A stretch of 35,643 bases of DNA from an uncultured Myxococcales bacterium. GTDB taxonomy: Bacteria > Myxococcota_A > Polyangia > Nannocystales > Nannocystaceae. Below are positions 34,160 to 35,643 of this stretch, one piece after another. Location of the stretch: assembly GCA_902826865.1 (NCBI GenBank), contig CADEGN010000054.1:1-35643 (forward strand), written 5' to 3'. Both the position numbers and the translations under genes were made by a program. Under the pieces are notes generated by a model that ran no database searches, was not told the DNA's origin, and worked only from the letters and a program-made list of their open reading frames with translations. Within the stretch, counting starts at the first letter, position 1, and every line of letters starts with the position of its first letter.

Positions 34160-35643
34160 GTGGACCGTGCGAGCGAACGCGGCGGCGAAGCAGAGGCCAT
34201 CACCTCTCCCGACGTAGCGGACACCGTTGCCGTGCGCGCCCTGCTAGAGCGGGATGAAGGCGCTCCCGTGCCAGCGCAGCTTGGACGCTACGTCATCCTC
34301 GAGCAGATTGGCCGCGGCGGCATGGGCCGAGTACTGCGTGCCTACGACCCCAAGCTGCGCCGTGAAGTCGCGCTCAAGCTCGTCGGTAGCGACGTCCCAG
34401 ACAGTGAGGGGCGCTCCCGTGTCGTGCGCGAAGCCCAAGCGATGGCTCGGCTCAGCCATCCCAACATCGTCCCCGTCTACGACGTCGAGTCACAATGCGA
34501 CGCGATCTACATCACGATGGAGTACGTCCGCGGGGAAACCCTCGCGTCATGGTTGGCCGCAGCGCCGCATCCGTGGGAACAAGTCCTCTCGCGGTACCTT
34601 GAGGCCGGTCGGGGACTCGTGGCCGCCCACGCTGGCGGCATGGTTCACCGCGACTTCAAGCCCAGCAATGTGATGATCGGTGCGGACGGTCGCGTTCGGG
34701 TGATGGACTTCGGACTAGTGTGTACGACCGACGTCCTTGCCGCGCCGGCAGACGGCGAAGCGCCGACAAGTTCGGCGGACATACTCGGCTTCGATACTTC
34801 CGGCGACCACACGATCGCGGGAACGCTCATGGGCACCCTTCAATATATGGCGCCAGAGCAGCACCGCTGCGAAGCCGTGGGCCCGGCCGCCGACCAATAT
34901 GCGTTCTGCGTTGCCCTCTACGAAGGGCTCTTCGGTGCTCGGCCATTCCAAGCCGGCGAGGCGCGCGCCCTGCTGCGGGAAAAGGAGCGCGGCCCACCAC
35001 ACAAGCGCACGCCGGTCGGGTCGGTACCAGCGTGGTTGCGTGCGGCAGTGCTTCGCGGGTTACACCCTTCGCCGGCGGCCCGCTGGCCGAGCATGCAGGC
35101 ACTGCTAACGGTGCTCGAGCACGGTCGGTCGCGCACGCGCCGACGGCAAGTCGCCGCGCTTGCAGTCGCTGTCGCCACCGTGGGTGCCGCGGCGTTTGCC
35201 GTCGATGAAGTCGGCACGCGGCAGCGAGCCGACGCCTGCGAGCGCGAGGGGCAGGTGGTCTACGAGCGGTGGAACGATCAATCACGCACCGGTCTCCGCG
35301 CCGGCCTGACGGCGACCGGAGTTAGCTACGCCGAGGTCACCGCCGACAAACTCATGCCCTGGCTTGACCGCCGTGCCGAGGCCTGGGCCGCCGCAGCCAC
35401 CGAGGCCTGCGCGCGGGCCCGCGTGCAATCGAGTTGGGACGATGACACCCTCGAACGCGCCAAATGGTGTCTCGCCGAGCGCCGGATGGCGAGTGAGGCC
35501 CTGGTTGATGAGCTCTCGCATACCGACGCCATCGGGCTACGAGGTGCCGTTTCGGCCGCCGCCGGGCTCTCGTCGGAGGAGGCATGCCTCGACGCGGACC
35601 GGCTCCGCCGCATGCCTGCCCCGCCAGCGCCAGAAGCTCCGGC
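34160..35643 (+). CDS. Membrane Ser/Thr protein kinase (copy 2), cut by window end
   Basis: Open from the GTG at 34160 to the last base without a stop (494 codons visible), so the 3' part is outside the window. The kinase domain is intact: G-R-G-G-M-G at 51-56, as in copy 1, followed by the lysine in A-L-K-L-V, H-R-D-F-K-P-S-N and M-D-F-G-L, then M-A-P-E-Q. The transmembrane helix and the W-L-D-R...C-L-A-E-R-R-M-A region also align with copy 1. Divergence is concentrated in the first 30 residues and in the loop after D-F-G. TPR repeats presumably follow. A tandem duplicate of the preceding gene, 156 bases apart, with a conserved promoter. Confidence 0.93.
   Translation, partial: MDRASERGGEAEAITSPDVADTVAVRALLERDEGAPVPAQLGRYVILEQIGRGGMGRVLRAYDPKLRREVALKLVGSDVPDSEGRSRVVREAQAMARLSHPNIVPVYDVESQCDAIYITMEYVRGETLASWLAAAPHPWEQVLSRYLEAGRGLVAAHAGGMVHRDFKPSNVMIGADGRVRVMDFGLVCTTDVLAAPADGEAPTSSADILGFDTSGDHTIAGTLMGTLQYMAPEQHRCEAVGPAADQYAFCVALYEGLFGARPFQAGEARALLREKERGPPHKRTPVGSVPAWLRAAVLRGLHPSPAARWPSMQALLTVLEHGRSRTRRRQVAALAVAVATVGAAAFAVDEVGTRQRADACEREGQVVYERWNDQSRTGLRAGLTATGVSYAEVTADKLMPWLDRRAEAWAAAATEACARARVQSSWDDDTLERAKWCLAERRMASEALVDELSHTDAIGLRGAVSAAAGLSSEEACLDADRLRRMPAPPAPEAP

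Overview
The window is GC-rich bacterial DNA, densely coded on both strands, and has no gene-free stretch longer than 300 bases. Several features point to a myxobacterium, most likely of the Nannocystaceae type: a MYXO-CTERM-like tail on a secreted enzyme, many lipoproteins with Ser/Thr/Gly-rich linkers and Cys-rich domains, tandem Ser/Thr protein kinases fused to TPR repeats, and PATAN, HDOD and response-regulator/GGDEF signalling proteins side by side. This placement is an inference from gene content. I saw no rRNA, tRNA, CRISPR array, insertion sequence or phage gene.

Layout. 1-6485: a large unassigned protein with a transglutaminase-like GHC motif (-), then a secreted glucoamylase-like GH15 enzyme overlapping an aspartate kinase gene (+). 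6495-11839: a Cys-rich lipoprotein, an HDOD protein and a membrane protein with an Lcl/DUF1566 domain (all -), a PATAN/DUF4388-like protein (+) and a response regulator-diguanylate cyclase (+); this is a small signalling neighbourhood. 11864-15554: a rhomboid protease (-), an AmrS-type radical SAM enzyme (+) and a second Cys-rich lipoprotein (+). 15573-21019 (all -): a lipid-activation cluster of acyl-CoA synthetase, crotonase, acyl carrier protein, second AMP-forming acyl ligase and diacylglycerol-kinase-family enzyme; the last four are tightly packed. 21262-24182 (-): two adjacent paralogous lipoproteins that I recognise as relatives of the cholesterol-dependent cytolysins (CDC-like, CDCL), one short and one long. 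24434-29455 (-): a translationally coupled operon of a degenerate HAD protein, a fatty acyl-CoA reductase-like protein, a second reductase-like SDR and a polysaccharide pyruvyl transferase-family protein. 29727-30716 (-): a lipoprotein with an internally duplicated domain. 30950-35643 (+): two tandemly duplicated Ser/Thr kinases, the second cut by the window end.

The most exciting locus is the short/long CDCL pair. Both proteins keep the pore-forming core of the cytolysin family. The short one ends where the membrane-binding domain 4 would begin. The long one carries a C-terminal domain without the cholesterol-binding undecapeptide. This matches the two-component logic known for CDCL toxins of Bacteroidota and would suit a predatory bacterium; function here is inferred.

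A second theme is transcription start architecture. Several genes have a -10-like hexamer, sometimes extended (TGnTAnnnT), only 6 to 8 bases before a GTG start, which predicts leaderless mRNAs. Several coding starts given here were moved downstream of the longest open frame for this reason, or to remove overlaps with neighbours.
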